64,000 bases of DNA. It comes from Aestuarierythrobacter sp037968495. Lineage in GTDB: Bacteria > Pseudomonadota > Alphaproteobacteria > Sphingomonadales > Sphingomonadaceae. The stretch is from positions 1 to 64,000 of the forward strand of contig JBBKVP010000033.1 in the NCBI GenBank assembly GCA_037968495.1. Reading direction: 5' to 3'. The notes below the pieces were generated by a model, which worked only from the letters and a program-made list of their open reading frames with translations, was not told the origin of the DNA and did not search any database. The position numbers were made by a program, and so were the translations under genes. Of this stretch, positions 34,698 to 44,397 are shown one piece after another; within the stretch, counting starts at the first letter, position 1, and every line of letters begins with the position of its first letter.

Positions 34698-34952
34698 TCA
34701 GAAGATGTCGGCATTTTCATCAATTGTATTGCCCGCATCTTCTGCGAGCCGGTAAATCACTTCCTGCTTTATGTTGATGTTCAGTTCGATCACGATGGCC
34801 TCTTGGGGCGCATTCACTTGAATACAGCCGGTCATCGCGCTCGACCCTATAATCAAGGCCAGCAGTGCCCCCGTTGTCTGTCTAGAATGCCCCAAATCCA
34901 TATTTAGACTTGTCGCAGCCATATAGGCCGAGGTCAATTTCTCACGGATCAT
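34698..34952 (-). CDS. ynbE: YnbE-type outer-membrane lipoprotein
   Basis: Up to 84 residues. The lipobox AMTGC (Cys43 from the first start) makes it a lipoprotein, and the mature part with INIKQEVIYRLAEDA is the YnbE family pattern. The start at 34952 makes an ATGA overlap with ydbH; an internal ATG at 34901 would give a more normal signal length (~25 residues). In E. coli YnbE stacks on the C-terminus of YdbH to finish a bridge to the outer membrane. The overlap here supports joint production. Confidence 0.88.
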   Translation of the reverse strand: MIREKLTSAYMAATSLNMDLGHSRQTTGALLALIIGSSAMTGCIQVNAPQEAIVIELNINIKQEVIYRLAEDAGNTIDENADIF

Positions 34953-37900
34953 GGCTGATTCTCGCTTTCTGGGGTCTGAATGGGGGCTTCATCTGGGATA
35001 ATATCTAGCGGACCTAACTCCGGCTCGACATCATCGCCTGCGATGGCACGTCGCAATACCGTCCCATCCCGTCTGACCAAGCCCAAATCCTGCGGGTCGC
35101 GGATAAAGGCCGGATCATACATGGCCTTGATTGATGTAATCAATTTGTAGAATGGCGCGCGGATATTGATGTTAAAGCGTAGAGGCAGTTTTGCGAGGCG
35201 CCGCGTTACGAAATTCCGCTTGGCCCCCTCGCCTTGTTTCACTCCGTCAAAGCGAACGCGGGTTACTAGGTCCCCTGTTAGCGAGCCGTTCATTGCAATG
35301 CGCATTTCTTTAAAGTCGAGTGAACGCAGCGCATCAAATGCAAAATTCGCGTAAGCATTCATGTCTTTATAGGTCAGTTCGCCGACATAGGAAATATTGC
35401 CGCCTGACGCGCGTGAAACGAGCGTGCCGCCTTCGATACGTCCACCGTTTTCGTCAAAGATCAGGGGCATCTGACCGTCGAACGTGCCGATTGCAGAGAG
35501 ATTACCCAACTCCATTTGCTCGACGAATTGCGCGGCATCAAGTCCTTTGATCACCAGCGTGAACCGGCGCGTTTCGCCAATTCCGACGTTGATATCTGCT
35601 GGCTGCAACGTGAGCGTGCCGCCCATGAATGGCCAGCTTCCGCTCTCAACTGCCAACAACTCGCCACCGGCAAGCGCATATTCAATTTCGCCGTCGAATA
35701 CCTCGATGCCGGGATTGAATGATCCGACATGAATTTTCTGCCCGGGTGCGGTAGTCAAGGCGAGTAAGTCGCTGAACACTATTGTGCCCGACACTCCTTT
35801 GACCGGGCCAAAAGCTGCAGCAAAGTTGATTTCATTGCTGGTGAAGCGACCCGTGCTGGTCACGGTTTCCGCGTTCCAGTCAATCCGGCCGGTACCGGCT
35901 ACCGTGCCATAAACCTCGGCGACGACGCCCAGTGCCAAGCCTGTCACTTGCACAGCCGTCAATTGATCGTCGAAAACAAGGCCGGGCACTGTCAGGTCAG
36001 CATAACCAACACCGCTGTTCAGGCTGTGATGAATATCGACTTCACTGACTACACGGCCACTTTCGGGATTGCGCAAAATTGCCCGCGCTATGATCAAACT
36101 GTCTTGCAAAGCGAGCGTGGCGTCTCGCGCGATGAGCGGTTGGAACCGGTCTTCAGCCTCGCGGTCTACTAGCTGGAATGTGCCCTGACCCAACGATAGG
36201 ACACCATTCGCGTAGGACCAAGACCCGCTCGCGTCCAAAATATCGAGCGGGACAGCGTCCAAAAATGCATCGGTTCCGCTGAAGGTGCCTGAGATGTCAT
36301 CGCCGCCCAAGTTTGCACCAAGATTGGTCAAGCTGAAGCGCGTAGCAGTTCCTTCTGGACCTAGCGTAATGGCGACATCTTTGGCTGTCATAACACCAGG
36401 ATAAGCGAAACCGACCACTCCGCTTGCCACCGTGATGGGTGTTTCACCAAGCCGCCCTGCCATATCAAGCGACGGGAGGCCCGCAGCGATCTTTAGCCCG
36501 CCGCTACCCGCTGACAAAATAGGCCTACCTGCTGCCGGACAAAGGGTCAGCCCGCGCCGTTCAAGCGTAAGATTGGCATAACTGAGTTGATCGAACCGGA
36601 TGTCGGTGCAGCTGCGCCACATCGAAAGCCCCCCGCTCGCCGAGTAACTGCCGCTTATCGGTAGGGTCAGATTTCGAGTTTGACCTCCGGGCAAAGGCCC
36701 ACTTGCGATAGCCCGCCCGGTGAAGCCCAATCCGCCATTTGCAGACTGTGACACCAGCAATTCCGGCAATGCCAGCGATGCCTCACCTGCCGCGTATTGC
36801 GCCATAGTTACGCGCAAAACGGCGTTGCCTGACGGTTGGCTTTCCATCCGGCCAGCAATCTTGGGCAGATCACGTCCGCCGGTCGAGAAATTCCCCGAGA
36901 ACCTCGGCGGGCCGCTGCCAGCAGTAGATAGCTGGAAACGCGACAAAGCCAGTAGAATCGATCCGCTGGTTCCGCGCAGCGTCGCTTGCGGGACGACTGC
37001 TGTCAGCACACCGCCCGTTCCGCGAACAGTCACGTCGGCGGCAAAGCTACTTCCGCGCCCTTCACGCTTCAGCGCAGCTTCGATTTTGCTCAATATCGGT
37101 TCGAGCAGCGTTCCTTCGATTGCGCTGTTATTGCCCGCCAACAATGCGTCGGACCCGCTGCCGGGCTGCAAGCGCTTGCCTGTGATGTCGGACTGCGCTT
37201 CCCAACTTGCAAAGCCGTCGCGCGAACGGAAATCGCCATTTGCGCTGAACGCTGCCATACTTGCACCAGCCGCCAATACTTCTTGCGATGACAGCTTGTA
37301 GCGCGCGGTTAGCGCTGCATCACGCCAGCTCATTTGCGATTTTCCGCCAATCCCGGCGAAGCTGGCACCTGCAACGGCTATCTTCTCGCCTTGCAGGGTG
37401 GCCGTTCCATCAATCCCTGCGAAGTCTTCGTCTATAGTGGCATCAAGTCCGGCGGCGACATTGGTCACGCTGAGGCCGCTTGATGGACAGGAAAGGCTAC
37501 TCAATCGGACTGGACCGTCAAAACTCGTTTTGCCACTCGAAGTCGTGAGCTCGCCATAGAGCGTCGTGTCCCGTGCCTCGCATCCTTCGATTTGCAGCAT
37601 GGGAGCGTTTGCGGCCAGGATGCCGACAAAACCGCTGGCCAGGTTTCCTTTTCCCTCGGTTTTGAAGCCGACTTCCCCATAATCACTGACCAGTAGAGCG
37701 CGGGCATCAACCAGTTCGATATCGATATCCGGGAGGCTGGCCGGTTCATCGCTTGCGGGATCGAAGATGAGTGAATCGAGACTGCCAAAGCTCAACTGCC
37801 CATCACGGTAAGTTCCGTAAAGGCGCGGCTTCATGAGGCTTATCAAGTTGATTCGCGGCTCAAACATGCCCCATTCGAGAGTGACTCGCGCGCGCTCGAT

Positions 37901-38185
37901 CGTCAGGTCGGGGCGATCTGGATCACCGATCACAATGTTCGTCAGAACCTGGCTGCTGCCACCTATTTGTTCGACTGTATAAGTCGCCGGGAGACCAAGC
38001 TTTTCCAGTTCGTCGGCGATGACATTATCCGCAATGCTCTTGCGTTCGAGCCATGCAAATGCCGCAAGGCCCATGAGAACCAGCAGCAAAGCGAGCGATA
38101 TCCGCACACGCCACATCTGCAGCCGCGGACGGCGCTGAACGGACGTCAATTCGCCGCTTTCAGACTGATCTGTCTCGTCCGTCAT
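34949..38185 (-). CDS. ydbH: YdbH: AsmA-like intermembrane phospholipid transport protein
   Basis: 1078 residues. One N-terminal inner-membrane anchor (residues ~28-46, ISLALLLVLMGLAAFAWLE) is followed by a very long beta-rich periplasmic region with many repeated short strands, as in AsmA-clan proteins TamB and YhdP that form a hydrophobic groove for lipids between membranes. The C-terminal third (around LPLRFNINIRAPFYKLI) is the YdbH domain proper. Followed by ynbE and ydbL. Probably partly redundant with TamB and YhdP homologues elsewhere. Divergent from radC with a 10-base gap. Confidence 0.9.
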   Translation of the reverse strand: MTDETDQSESGELTSVQRRPRLQMWRVRISLALLLVLMGLAAFAWLERKSIADNVIADELEKLGLPATYTVEQIGGSSQVLTNIVIGDPDRPDLTIERARVTLEWGMFEPRINLISLMKPRLYGTYRDGQLSFGSLDSLIFDPASDEPASLPDIDIELVDARALLVSDYGEVGFKTEGKGNLASGFVGILAANAPMLQIEGCEARDTTLYGELTTSSGKTSFDGPVRLSSLSCPSSGLSVTNVAAGLDATIDEDFAGIDGTATLQGEKIAVAGASFAGIGGKSQMSWRDAALTARYKLSSQEVLAAGASMAAFSANGDFRSRDGFASWEAQSDITGKRLQPGSGSDALLAGNNSAIEGTLLEPILSKIEAALKREGRGSSFAADVTVRGTGGVLTAVVPQATLRGTSGSILLALSRFQLSTAGSGPPRFSGNFSTGGRDLPKIAGRMESQPSGNAVLRVTMAQYAAGEASLALPELLVSQSANGGLGFTGRAIASGPLPGGQTRNLTLPISGSYSASGGLSMWRSCTDIRFDQLSYANLTLERRGLTLCPAAGRPILSAGSGGLKIAAGLPSLDMAGRLGETPITVASGVVGFAYPGVMTAKDVAITLGPEGTATRFSLTNLGANLGGDDISGTFSGTDAFLDAVPLDILDASGSWSYANGVLSLGQGTFQLVDREAEDRFQPLIARDATLALQDSLIIARAILRNPESGRVVSEVDIHHSLNSGVGYADLTVPGLVFDDQLTAVQVTGLALGVVAEVYGTVAGTGRIDWNAETVTSTGRFTSNEINFAAAFGPVKGVSGTIVFSDLLALTTAPGQKIHVGSFNPGIEVFDGEIEYALAGGELLAVESGSWPFMGGTLTLQPADINVGIGETRRFTLVIKGLDAAQFVEQMELGNLSAIGTFDGQMPLIFDENGGRIEGGTLVSRASGGNISYVGELTYKDMNAYANFAFDALRSLDFKEMRIAMNGSLTGDLVTRVRFDGVKQGEGAKRNFVTRRLAKLPLRFNINIRAPFYKLITSIKAMYDPAFIRDPQDLGLVRRDGTVLRRAIAGDDVEPELGPLDIIPDEAPIQTPESENQP

Positions 38186-38195
38186 TCACTTACCT

Positions 38196-38978
38196 TTGCG
38201 CGCCCGCTTGCCGAAAGGCAATGCAGGCAAGCGTAACGAAATACAGGGGAATAAGTTACCGCAGGCTGAAGGCATAGATGGGCTGAAGGATAACGCCCCC
38301 AATAATCTGAGGAGTAAGGTTGGCCACCGCGCACGCTTGCGAAAGCGGCTGCTTGACGGCGGCGCCGAAGCGCTGGCCAATCATGAGGTTCTTGAATGTC
38401 TGTTGATGACGGCAATTCCCCGCAAAGACACCAAGCCGCCAGCCCATGATTTGATCCGCCGCTTTGGCTCAATTGCCGGAGTTCTGAACGCTGATGCAGA
38501 TGCGTTGGCGAAGCATCCCGACATGGGCGAGACCAGCGCAGCGGCAATGAAGATTGTTGCCCTCGCCGCACGCCGCTTAGCCCGAAGTGAGGTCGCGCAA
38601 AAGCCGGTTCTGGGCAGTTGGCAAGCACTGATCGACTATCTCCATATCGACATGGCCCATCTGACTGTGGAGCGCGTTCGTGTGCTTTACCTAAACAGCA
38701 AAAATATTCTGATCCATGATGAGCATGTCGGCGACGAGTCGATTGACGAAGCCGCAATCCATCCGCGCGAAGTAATCCGCCGCGCGCTCGATCTCGGCTC
38801 CACCGCATTGATTCTGGTTCATAACTATCCGTCCGGCTCACCCGAACCAAGCCGGGCAGACATCCAGATCACCAACAAGATTGCCGAAGCGAGCAGGCTC
38901 TTGGGCATTGTTGTACATGATCACATAATCATCGGATCAAACGGTCACGTTTCGCTGAAAGCAAAGGGGCTGATCTAA
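38196..38978 (+). CDS. radC: RadC/JAB-domain protein with a substituted metal-ligand position
   Basis: 260 residues: a helix-hairpin-helix-like N-terminal domain (residues ~45-130) and a C-terminal JAB1/MPN-type domain. The metal motif in the family is H-N-H-P-S-G followed by an Asp about 11 residues later. Here it reads HNYPSG: His209 and Asp222 are present but position 211 is Tyr (codon TAT, 38826-38828). The upstream Glu (REVIRR) is kept. If the change is real, zinc binding and any protease-like activity may be lost. RadC's role is unclear; it is no longer believed to be a repair protein. Confidence 0.9.
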   Translation: MRARLPKGNAGKRNEIQGNKLPQAEGIDGLKDNAPNNLRSKVGHRARLRKRLLDGGAEALANHEVLECLLMTAIPRKDTKPPAHDLIRRFGSIAGVLNADADALAKHPDMGETSAAAMKIVALAARRLARSEVAQKPVLGSWQALIDYLHIDMAHLTVERVRVLYLNSKNILIHDEHVGDESIDEAAIHPREVIRRALDLGSTALILVHNYPSGSPEPSRADIQITNKIAEASRLLGIVVHDHIIIGSNGHVSLKAKGLI

Positions 38979-38997
38979 GACGAGTACCTCGAGCAAT

Positions 38998-41790
38998 TTA
39001 CATTTTCGGAATGACACCAAAGCTGGCGTAATGCGCCTCCAACTGCGGATTCTGGCGGAGAGCGCTAGCTACGTCTGACCGGCCAGACTTGTCTCCCTTG
39101 TCCAATTTTACGACGCCGCGCAGGAACCGTGCAGCCGACATGCCGGGTGCCAGTTCAAGCGCCGCGTTCAGATCCTCTATCGCTGCCGCGTGATCACCCA
39201 GCCGAAAGTGAACCATCGCCCGGCTATCAAGTGCTGCCGCTGGATATGGAGCCCTTTCAACTGCCTTTGTGCATTGCTCGATCGCAGAGTTGATCTGGTG
39301 TTTATAGATTCCGCGGAACCAGCAGTCCGAATTGAGCAGTCCGGCATTTTCGGGTTCAATTTCGAGTTGCCCTGCAATCAAAGCAAAACCTTCATCACGC
39401 GCGCCCGACCTGCCCAAGATTTCCGAGGTTGCTGAGACTTGATCGGCTATCTCATCGTCCGAAACCGGCAGAAATCCGAGCAGCTCTATCGCTTCGTCGG
39501 ACCGGCCGTTTCGCGACATAATATCAGCGAGATAATACGCCCTGCTGTTCGTTGGGGTAATGTGATACGCCGTCTGCAAATCTTCGATCGCGGCATCAAG
39601 GCGGCCCAACTCGATCAGAGCTTGCGCGCGCTTGGAATGCAATTGCGCTGTCGGCTGGGTATCGATCACCGTATCCAAATCAACGAGTGCTTGCTCATAA
39701 TCATAGATATTCAAATAGAAATCAGCCCGAGCAATAAGCGGCTGGAAATCATCATCTTCGGCTTGGTCGACTGCGATTCCATAAGCCTTCGCATGCGGCT
39801 TAATGCGCTTTGCCAAGTCATTCGGCTCGATGTCCCAGCGCCACTTCATATCTTTTGGCGCGCGCACTTCCAGCTCATATTTGGAGACGATCTGCGCCTT
39901 GCGCTTCTCTCCGGCGATATCGGCCGTCGCCACTTCACCCAGCATCGCCTGAACTTCCTCGGTCACCGACAGCATATCGCCCGAAAACTCGGTACTGCGC
40001 GATATCCGGGTGTTAGCGACCGTTTCATCGAATTCGCTCTTACCATGCATAGTATATCCTTTGCCGCCATCAGGCAGCGTAACCTGCATCGAGGCGCGGT
40101 TCAGCGACGGGCCGCTAGTCGCGACGGGAATGTTGCGCCAGGTTGGCCTTGCGCGATTTGGCGAGAACTGTACGCTTCCTGTCAGCATACCGGCATCGAG
40201 GCGGCTTTCGCCATTGTACCAATCGAATACCGAGTCCGCCACGCCCGATATCCTGATCAGGCCCGCAGCCTTATCGTCATCATAAGTGATCGAAACGTCG
40301 GTAACCTGTGCGTTACCCATTTCAGAATTCGTCATATTGCGCGCCAATTTGCGCCGGACCTCTGGATCATCCGCGTCAGCGATCTTCTCAATCGCGGCCG
40401 CCCCGCCCCCGCTAAATTCGATTTCGTAAGTATAGAGCATCGGCAAATCCGGCCCTGCGGACTGGTCAGCAAAAATTCGCATAATGGAATCGGGATAGGG
40501 CTGCGGCCGCTGGGTCATTTCGACCAGATCAAGGCCTTCGCTGCGTAGCGGCAAGGCGTAATAAAAAGCAGGAACCTCGCCGATATTGCGCAAGCGCGTG
40601 GATGTGCTGGTGCCATCAAGCCAGTAATCCACGCCATCGATATTTGCGCGCACGATCATATGATCGAAGTTACCGGGCAATGGCAGCAACTCGGACATCC
40701 CGTCGCCATCGGAGGAATCCACCAGGACGACATCGGATTGAATGCCCATCCGTTGCAGCATAGAATGGAGCAATACCGACTTGGCCTTGCAATCGCCGTA
40801 ACGCTTTTCCCATGTTTCTTCAGCAGCTTGTGGCAGGTAGTTCCCGCCATTTAGACCGTTGAGCAAATAGCTAACCTGATCTTGGACCAACTGCGTCGTG
40901 GCGGCTGCACGGGCCAGCGGATCGCTATGTTCGGCCATGATCTTGTCGACCTCATCGGCAATCGCACCGCCCTCGGCAATCACAGCAGCCTTTTCATAAT
41001 GCGGCGCCATAACGCGTGACAAGTCCTGCCAATCGGCAAAGCTGCCTACGCGCAGGATCGCAGCCCGGCGGAACCGGCCAGGCGAATCGCCGGGAATATC
41101 TTCACGCTTGGCAAGCGGCAGGTCGACTTCGATATAATTGTAGCCGTCTTTCAGGACGGGCTCACGCAATTTAACATCGGGCCCGGCGCGCCAGGAAATT
41201 GCCGCACCATCGGGCCAGCTGACGATTGTTCGGGCCTGCCCCACCAGCCATGGTTTGCGCGGGAGATATTGCAGGACCTGCATTTCATCACCCAGCGCCT
41301 GATCAGCCAAAGTCTGGCTATAGGCGAGCCGCAGTGAATCCTCTTCCTGCAAACCTGGAACTGCAACCGTCGCTGTCAGCATGCCATCGAGCAAACGCGC
41401 TTCTAGCTGTTCCTCGCGCCGGATCACATCAAACACGACGCCATCCGCGATCAGATCAATGACCTCCCCGCCCCGAATAATCTCCAGACGGTGGACATAC
41501 AGATCGCCCTTATCCGGCGACCAAGCCAGCTGCAGCGTGCCTTCTTCATTGAGCGACTGCGGGTTATCAATCCGCACTATTCGGTCATAATAGCGGTGCA
41601 CAACGCCGTCTTCCATGCGGTGCTGCCAATCGTACAGAACTTCGCTTGGACCTTCATCGACGGCTGCGACATCGAATGCCGAAACTTTCACCCAATCAGG
41701 AGCCGCCTCATAAATCACCTCTTCCCCGGCAAGTGCCGGAGAAGTCAGCAACGCGCAGGTAGCCACTCCTGCGAAAAATACACGATACAT
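38998..41790 (-). CDS. Exported DUF3857/transglutaminase-like protein with TPR repeats
   Basis: About 930 residues starting at the ATG at 41790; the longer frame to 42123 runs into the opposite gene and is not coding. A signal peptide (cleaved near SPALAG) is followed by a DUF3857 domain (to ~residue 240), a transglutaminase/papain-like core (Cys in RYGDCKAKSVLLHSML, then the His of FDHMIV and Asp of YWLDGTST, the complete triad) and C-terminal TPR repeats (~residues 690-920, e.g. RADFYLNIYDYEQALVDLD). Such sphingomonad proteins are periplasmic and of unknown substrate. Convergent with radC. Confidence 0.86.
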   Translation of the reverse strand: MYRVFFAGVATCALLTSPALAGEEVIYEAAPDWVKVSAFDVAAVDEGPSEVLYDWQHRMEDGVVHRYYDRIVRIDNPQSLNEEGTLQLAWSPDKGDLYVHRLEIIRGGEVIDLIADGVVFDVIRREEQLEARLLDGMLTATVAVPGLQEEDSLRLAYSQTLADQALGDEMQVLQYLPRKPWLVGQARTIVSWPDGAAISWRAGPDVKLREPVLKDGYNYIEVDLPLAKREDIPGDSPGRFRRAAILRVGSFADWQDLSRVMAPHYEKAAVIAEGGAIADEVDKIMAEHSDPLARAAATTQLVQDQVSYLLNGLNGGNYLPQAAEETWEKRYGDCKAKSVLLHSMLQRMGIQSDVVLVDSSDGDGMSELLPLPGNFDHMIVRANIDGVDYWLDGTSTSTRLRNIGEVPAFYYALPLRSEGLDLVEMTQRPQPYPDSIMRIFADQSAGPDLPMLYTYEIEFSGGGAAAIEKIADADDPEVRRKLARNMTNSEMGNAQVTDVSITYDDDKAAGLIRISGVADSVFDWYNGESRLDAGMLTGSVQFSPNRARPTWRNIPVATSGPSLNRASMQVTLPDGGKGYTMHGKSEFDETVANTRISRSTEFSGDMLSVTEEVQAMLGEVATADIAGEKRKAQIVSKYELEVRAPKDMKWRWDIEPNDLAKRIKPHAKAYGIAVDQAEDDDFQPLIARADFYLNIYDYEQALVDLDTVIDTQPTAQLHSKRAQALIELGRLDAAIEDLQTAYHITPTNSRAYYLADIMSRNGRSDEAIELLGFLPVSDDEIADQVSATSEILGRSGARDEGFALIAGQLEIEPENAGLLNSDCWFRGIYKHQINSAIEQCTKAVERAPYPAAALDSRAMVHFRLGDHAAAIEDLNAALELAPGMSAARFLRGVVKLDKGDKSGRSDVASALRQNPQLEAHYASFGVIPKM

Positions 41791-41951
41791 ATCAAACCCC
41801 TGTTGCGCCCCTTGGCGCGTATTATTCCGTTTTACATAGCTTTGAAGGCGAAGCAATTGCGAACAAACCTGTTTTATCGTCTTGCCAATCGCTCCCCCGC
41901 ACTTGTAGCCGACCCAGCAATACAGACACTCAGACCCAACTGGAGTCGCAC

Positions 41952-43268
41952 ATGATCCCCCGTTATTCCCGCCCTGCAATGTCCGCCATTTGGGAGCCGG
42001 AAGCACGCTACCGCATCTGGTTCGAAATCGAGGCGCATGCGACCGAGAAATTGGGCGAGCTGGGCGTCGTTCCGATAAGTGCCGGCAAGGCCCTTTGGGA
42101 CTGGTGGGCGACCAATCCGGCAATCGACGTACCAGCTATTGACGCAATCGAAGCTGTTACCAAGCATGATGTTATCGCATTCCTGACGTGGGTGTCCGAT
42201 CAGGTGGGCGACGAAGCCCGCTTTATGCATCAAGGCATGACCAGCTCGGACGTCTTGGACACAACACTGGCGGTGCAACTGGCCCGCGCATCCGACATTC
42301 TGCTCGAAGACCTCGACGCATTGCTTGCCGCACTCAAGCGCCGCGCAGATGAGCATAAATACACCGCCACCATCGGCCGCAGCCACGGCATCCATGCGGA
42401 GCCGACCACGTTCGGCCTCAAGCTCGCCCAAGCCTATGCCGAGTTCGAACGCTGCCGGGGCCGCTTGGTCGCAGCACGCGCCGAAATCGCCACCTGCGCT
42501 ATTAGCGGCGCGGTTGGAACCTTCGCCAACATCGATCCTGCCGTTGAAGCGCACGTTGCAGAAAAACTCGGTCTCGAAATCGAGCCAATCAGCACGCAAG
42601 TCATCCCGCGTGACCGCCATGCGATGTATTTCGCCACATTGGGTGTCATCGCCAGTTCGATTGAACGCCTCGCCGTCGAAGTACGCCATCTCCAGCGCAC
42701 CGAGGTTTTGGAAGCCGAAGAGTATTTCTCGCCCGGCCAAAAGGGTTCGAGCGCGATGCCGCATAAGCGCAATCCGATCCTGACCGAAAACCTCACCGGA
42801 CAGGCGCGCATGATCCGTTCTTACGCCCTGCCGGCAATGGAAAATGTCGCGCTGTGGCACGAACGCGACATCTCGCATTCGTCGGTTGAGCGCTTCATCG
42901 GCCCAGACGCCACGATCACGCTCGACTTCTCGCTCGCGCGTCTGACCGGTGTGATGGATAAGCTGCTGATCTATCCCGAGCGGATGCAAAAGAACCTCGA
43001 CCGAATGGGTGGCCTTGTTCATTCGCAGCGTGTCCTGCTGGCATTGACGCAAGCCGGGATTAGCCGCGAAGATGCCTACGCTCTGGTTCAACGCAATGCG
43101 ATGAAGGTTTGGGAATCGGATGGCGCATTGTCGCTGCTGGAATTGCTGTCGAATGACGAAGCGGTCACTGCCCACATCGCGCCGGACGTGCTCGCCGAGA
43201 GTTTCAATCTCGACTACCATTTCAAGCAGGTGGATACGATCTTCGCCCGCGTGTTTAGCGAAAGCTAA
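41952..43268 (+). CDS. purB: Adenylosuccinate lyase
   Basis: Catalyses two fumarate-releasing steps of purine synthesis (SAICAR to AICAR; adenylosuccinate to AMP). 438 residues with the fumarase/aspartase fold. Seen are the His-containing GRSHGIHAEPTTFG, the QGMTSSDVLDT region, and the signature SSAMPHKRNPI on the flexible loop with the catalytic Ser. Start ATG at 41952 after GGAG. It heads the rightward run toward lapA and trp, with a 73-base gap. Confidence 0.95.
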   Translation: MIPRYSRPAMSAIWEPEARYRIWFEIEAHATEKLGELGVVPISAGKALWDWWATNPAIDVPAIDAIEAVTKHDVIAFLTWVSDQVGDEARFMHQGMTSSDVLDTTLAVQLARASDILLEDLDALLAALKRRADEHKYTATIGRSHGIHAEPTTFGLKLAQAYAEFERCRGRLVAARAEIATCAISGAVGTFANIDPAVEAHVAEKLGLEIEPISTQVIPRDRHAMYFATLGVIASSIERLAVEVRHLQRTEVLEAEEYFSPGQKGSSAMPHKRNPILTENLTGQARMIRSYALPAMENVALWHERDISHSSVERFIGPDATITLDFSLARLTGVMDKLLIYPERMQKNLDRMGGLVHSQRVLLALTQAGISREDAYALVQRNAMKVWESDGALSLLELLSNDEAVTAHIAPDVLAESFNLDYHFKQVDTIFARVFSES

Positions 43269-43341
43269 GCCCCCGCCCTTTCCATCACAGTGCAGCGCGT
43301 CTAGCATCACAGCATAGTCTTGCCGTTTAGGAGTCCACCGC

Positions 43342-43680
43342 ATGCAAATCGTCCGTACCATTGTTTGGGTCCTGATATTGGTCGGCTTGCTGGGGTTTAG
43401 CCTCGCGAATTGGAATCCGGTCGAAGTGAAGATCTGGGAAAACCTGATCCTCGAGACCAAAGTTCCGGCGCTTGTGATCGTGTCCTTCTTACTGGGCCTA
43501 TTGCCCATGTGGCTGGTCCATCGCGGCGCAAAATGGCGGGCGACCCGCCGGATCAGTGCGCTCGAAAGCGCAGCGCAAGCTCGCGCGGTGGCTGACAGCA
43601 AGCCGGCCGTTACCGTAGCTGAAGTGGATGCCGGCGATCTCGCTCCTACCTCTGATAGCGGAACCGCCACCCAATCATGA
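43342..43680 (+). CDS. lapA: LapA-domain (DUF1049) membrane protein
   Basis: 112 residues with two membrane helices (residues ~5-22 and ~38-58) and a cytoplasmic tail with a short coiled-coil stretch (RATRRISALESAAQARA). The LapA/YciS family takes part with LapB in controlling lipopolysaccharide synthesis in E. coli; alphaproteobacteria carry lapA near rpsA/ihfB or pyrF. The stop overlaps the pyrF start as ATGA. Confidence 0.82.
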   Translation: MQIVRTIVWVLILVGLLGFSLANWNPVEVKIWENLILETKVPALVIVSFLLGLLPMWLVHRGAKWRATRRISALESAAQARAVADSKPAVTVAEVDAGDLAPTSDSGTATQS

Positions 43681-44351
43681 GTAACCCGATCTATCTCGCG
43701 CTGGACATGCCACAACTGAATGATGCCATTGCAATGGCGAAGCGTGTTAAGGGCCATGTTGGCGGCCTCAAGCTGGGCCTCGAATTCTTTTGCGCGCACG
43801 GCTCGCATGGTGTGCACGAAATCGCGCATATCGGTCTGCCGATATTCCTTGATCTGAAACTGCATGACATCCCCAACACTGTCGCTAGCGCAATGCAGTC
43901 GCTGCATGTGTTGGAACCGTCGATTTTGACAGTTCACGCAAGCGGCGGGCGCGCGATGATGGAAGATGCCAAGGCCGCAGCGGCCACTGGCACGAAGGTG
44001 GTGGCCGTTACGGTCCTCACCAGTCTCGACGAACGCGATCTATCGCGAACCGGCATAACAGGTAGCGCGCATGATCAGGTTGAACGGCTGGCTGATTTGG
44101 CGCAGGAAGCCGGCCTCGACGGAATTGTCTGCTCAGGTCAGGAAGTCGGTGAAGTACACAAGCGATGGAAGGATGGTTTCTTCGTTGTGCCCGGCCTGCG
44201 CCCCGCTGGCTCGACGGTGGGAGACCAGAAGCGCGTCGTCACTCCGCGCAAGGCCCGCGACGATGGCGCCAGCGTTCTCGTCATCGGCCGTCCGATCAGC
44301 CGCGCCGACGATCCGGTTGCCGCTGCAAGAGCGATTGAAGCAACGCTTTAG
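43677..44351 (+). CDS. pyrF: Orotidine 5'-phosphate decarboxylase
   Basis: Converts OMP to UMP, the last step of de novo pyrimidine synthesis. 224 residues, (beta/alpha)8 barrel. The catalytic Asp-x-Lys-x-x-Asp is seen in FLDLKLHDIPNT, the phosphate-binding PGLRPAG and VIGRPISRADDP near the end. ATGA overlap with lapA. Active-site residues all present. Confidence 0.95.
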   Translation: MSNPIYLALDMPQLNDAIAMAKRVKGHVGGLKLGLEFFCAHGSHGVHEIAHIGLPIFLDLKLHDIPNTVASAMQSLHVLEPSILTVHASGGRAMMEDAKAAAATGTKVVAVTVLTSLDERDLSRTGITGSAHDQVERLADLAQEAGLDGIVCSGQEVGEVHKRWKDGFFVVPGLRPAGSTVGDQKRVVTPRKARDDGASVLVIGRPISRADDPVAAARAIEATL

Positions 44352-44397
44352 TTTTCGGCCCCTAGCTTCGAACCGAAACTACTACTAACTGACTCCT

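Noticed and set aside
41874..43937. 687-residue frame opposite purB
   Set aside because: purB has full catalytic motifs on the other strand; this frame has none and spans lapA and pyrF as well.
44352..44397. Possible attenuator or leader hairpin before trpF
   Set aside because: The inverted repeat is imperfect, has no T-run on the plus strand, and no Trp-rich leader peptide is seen.
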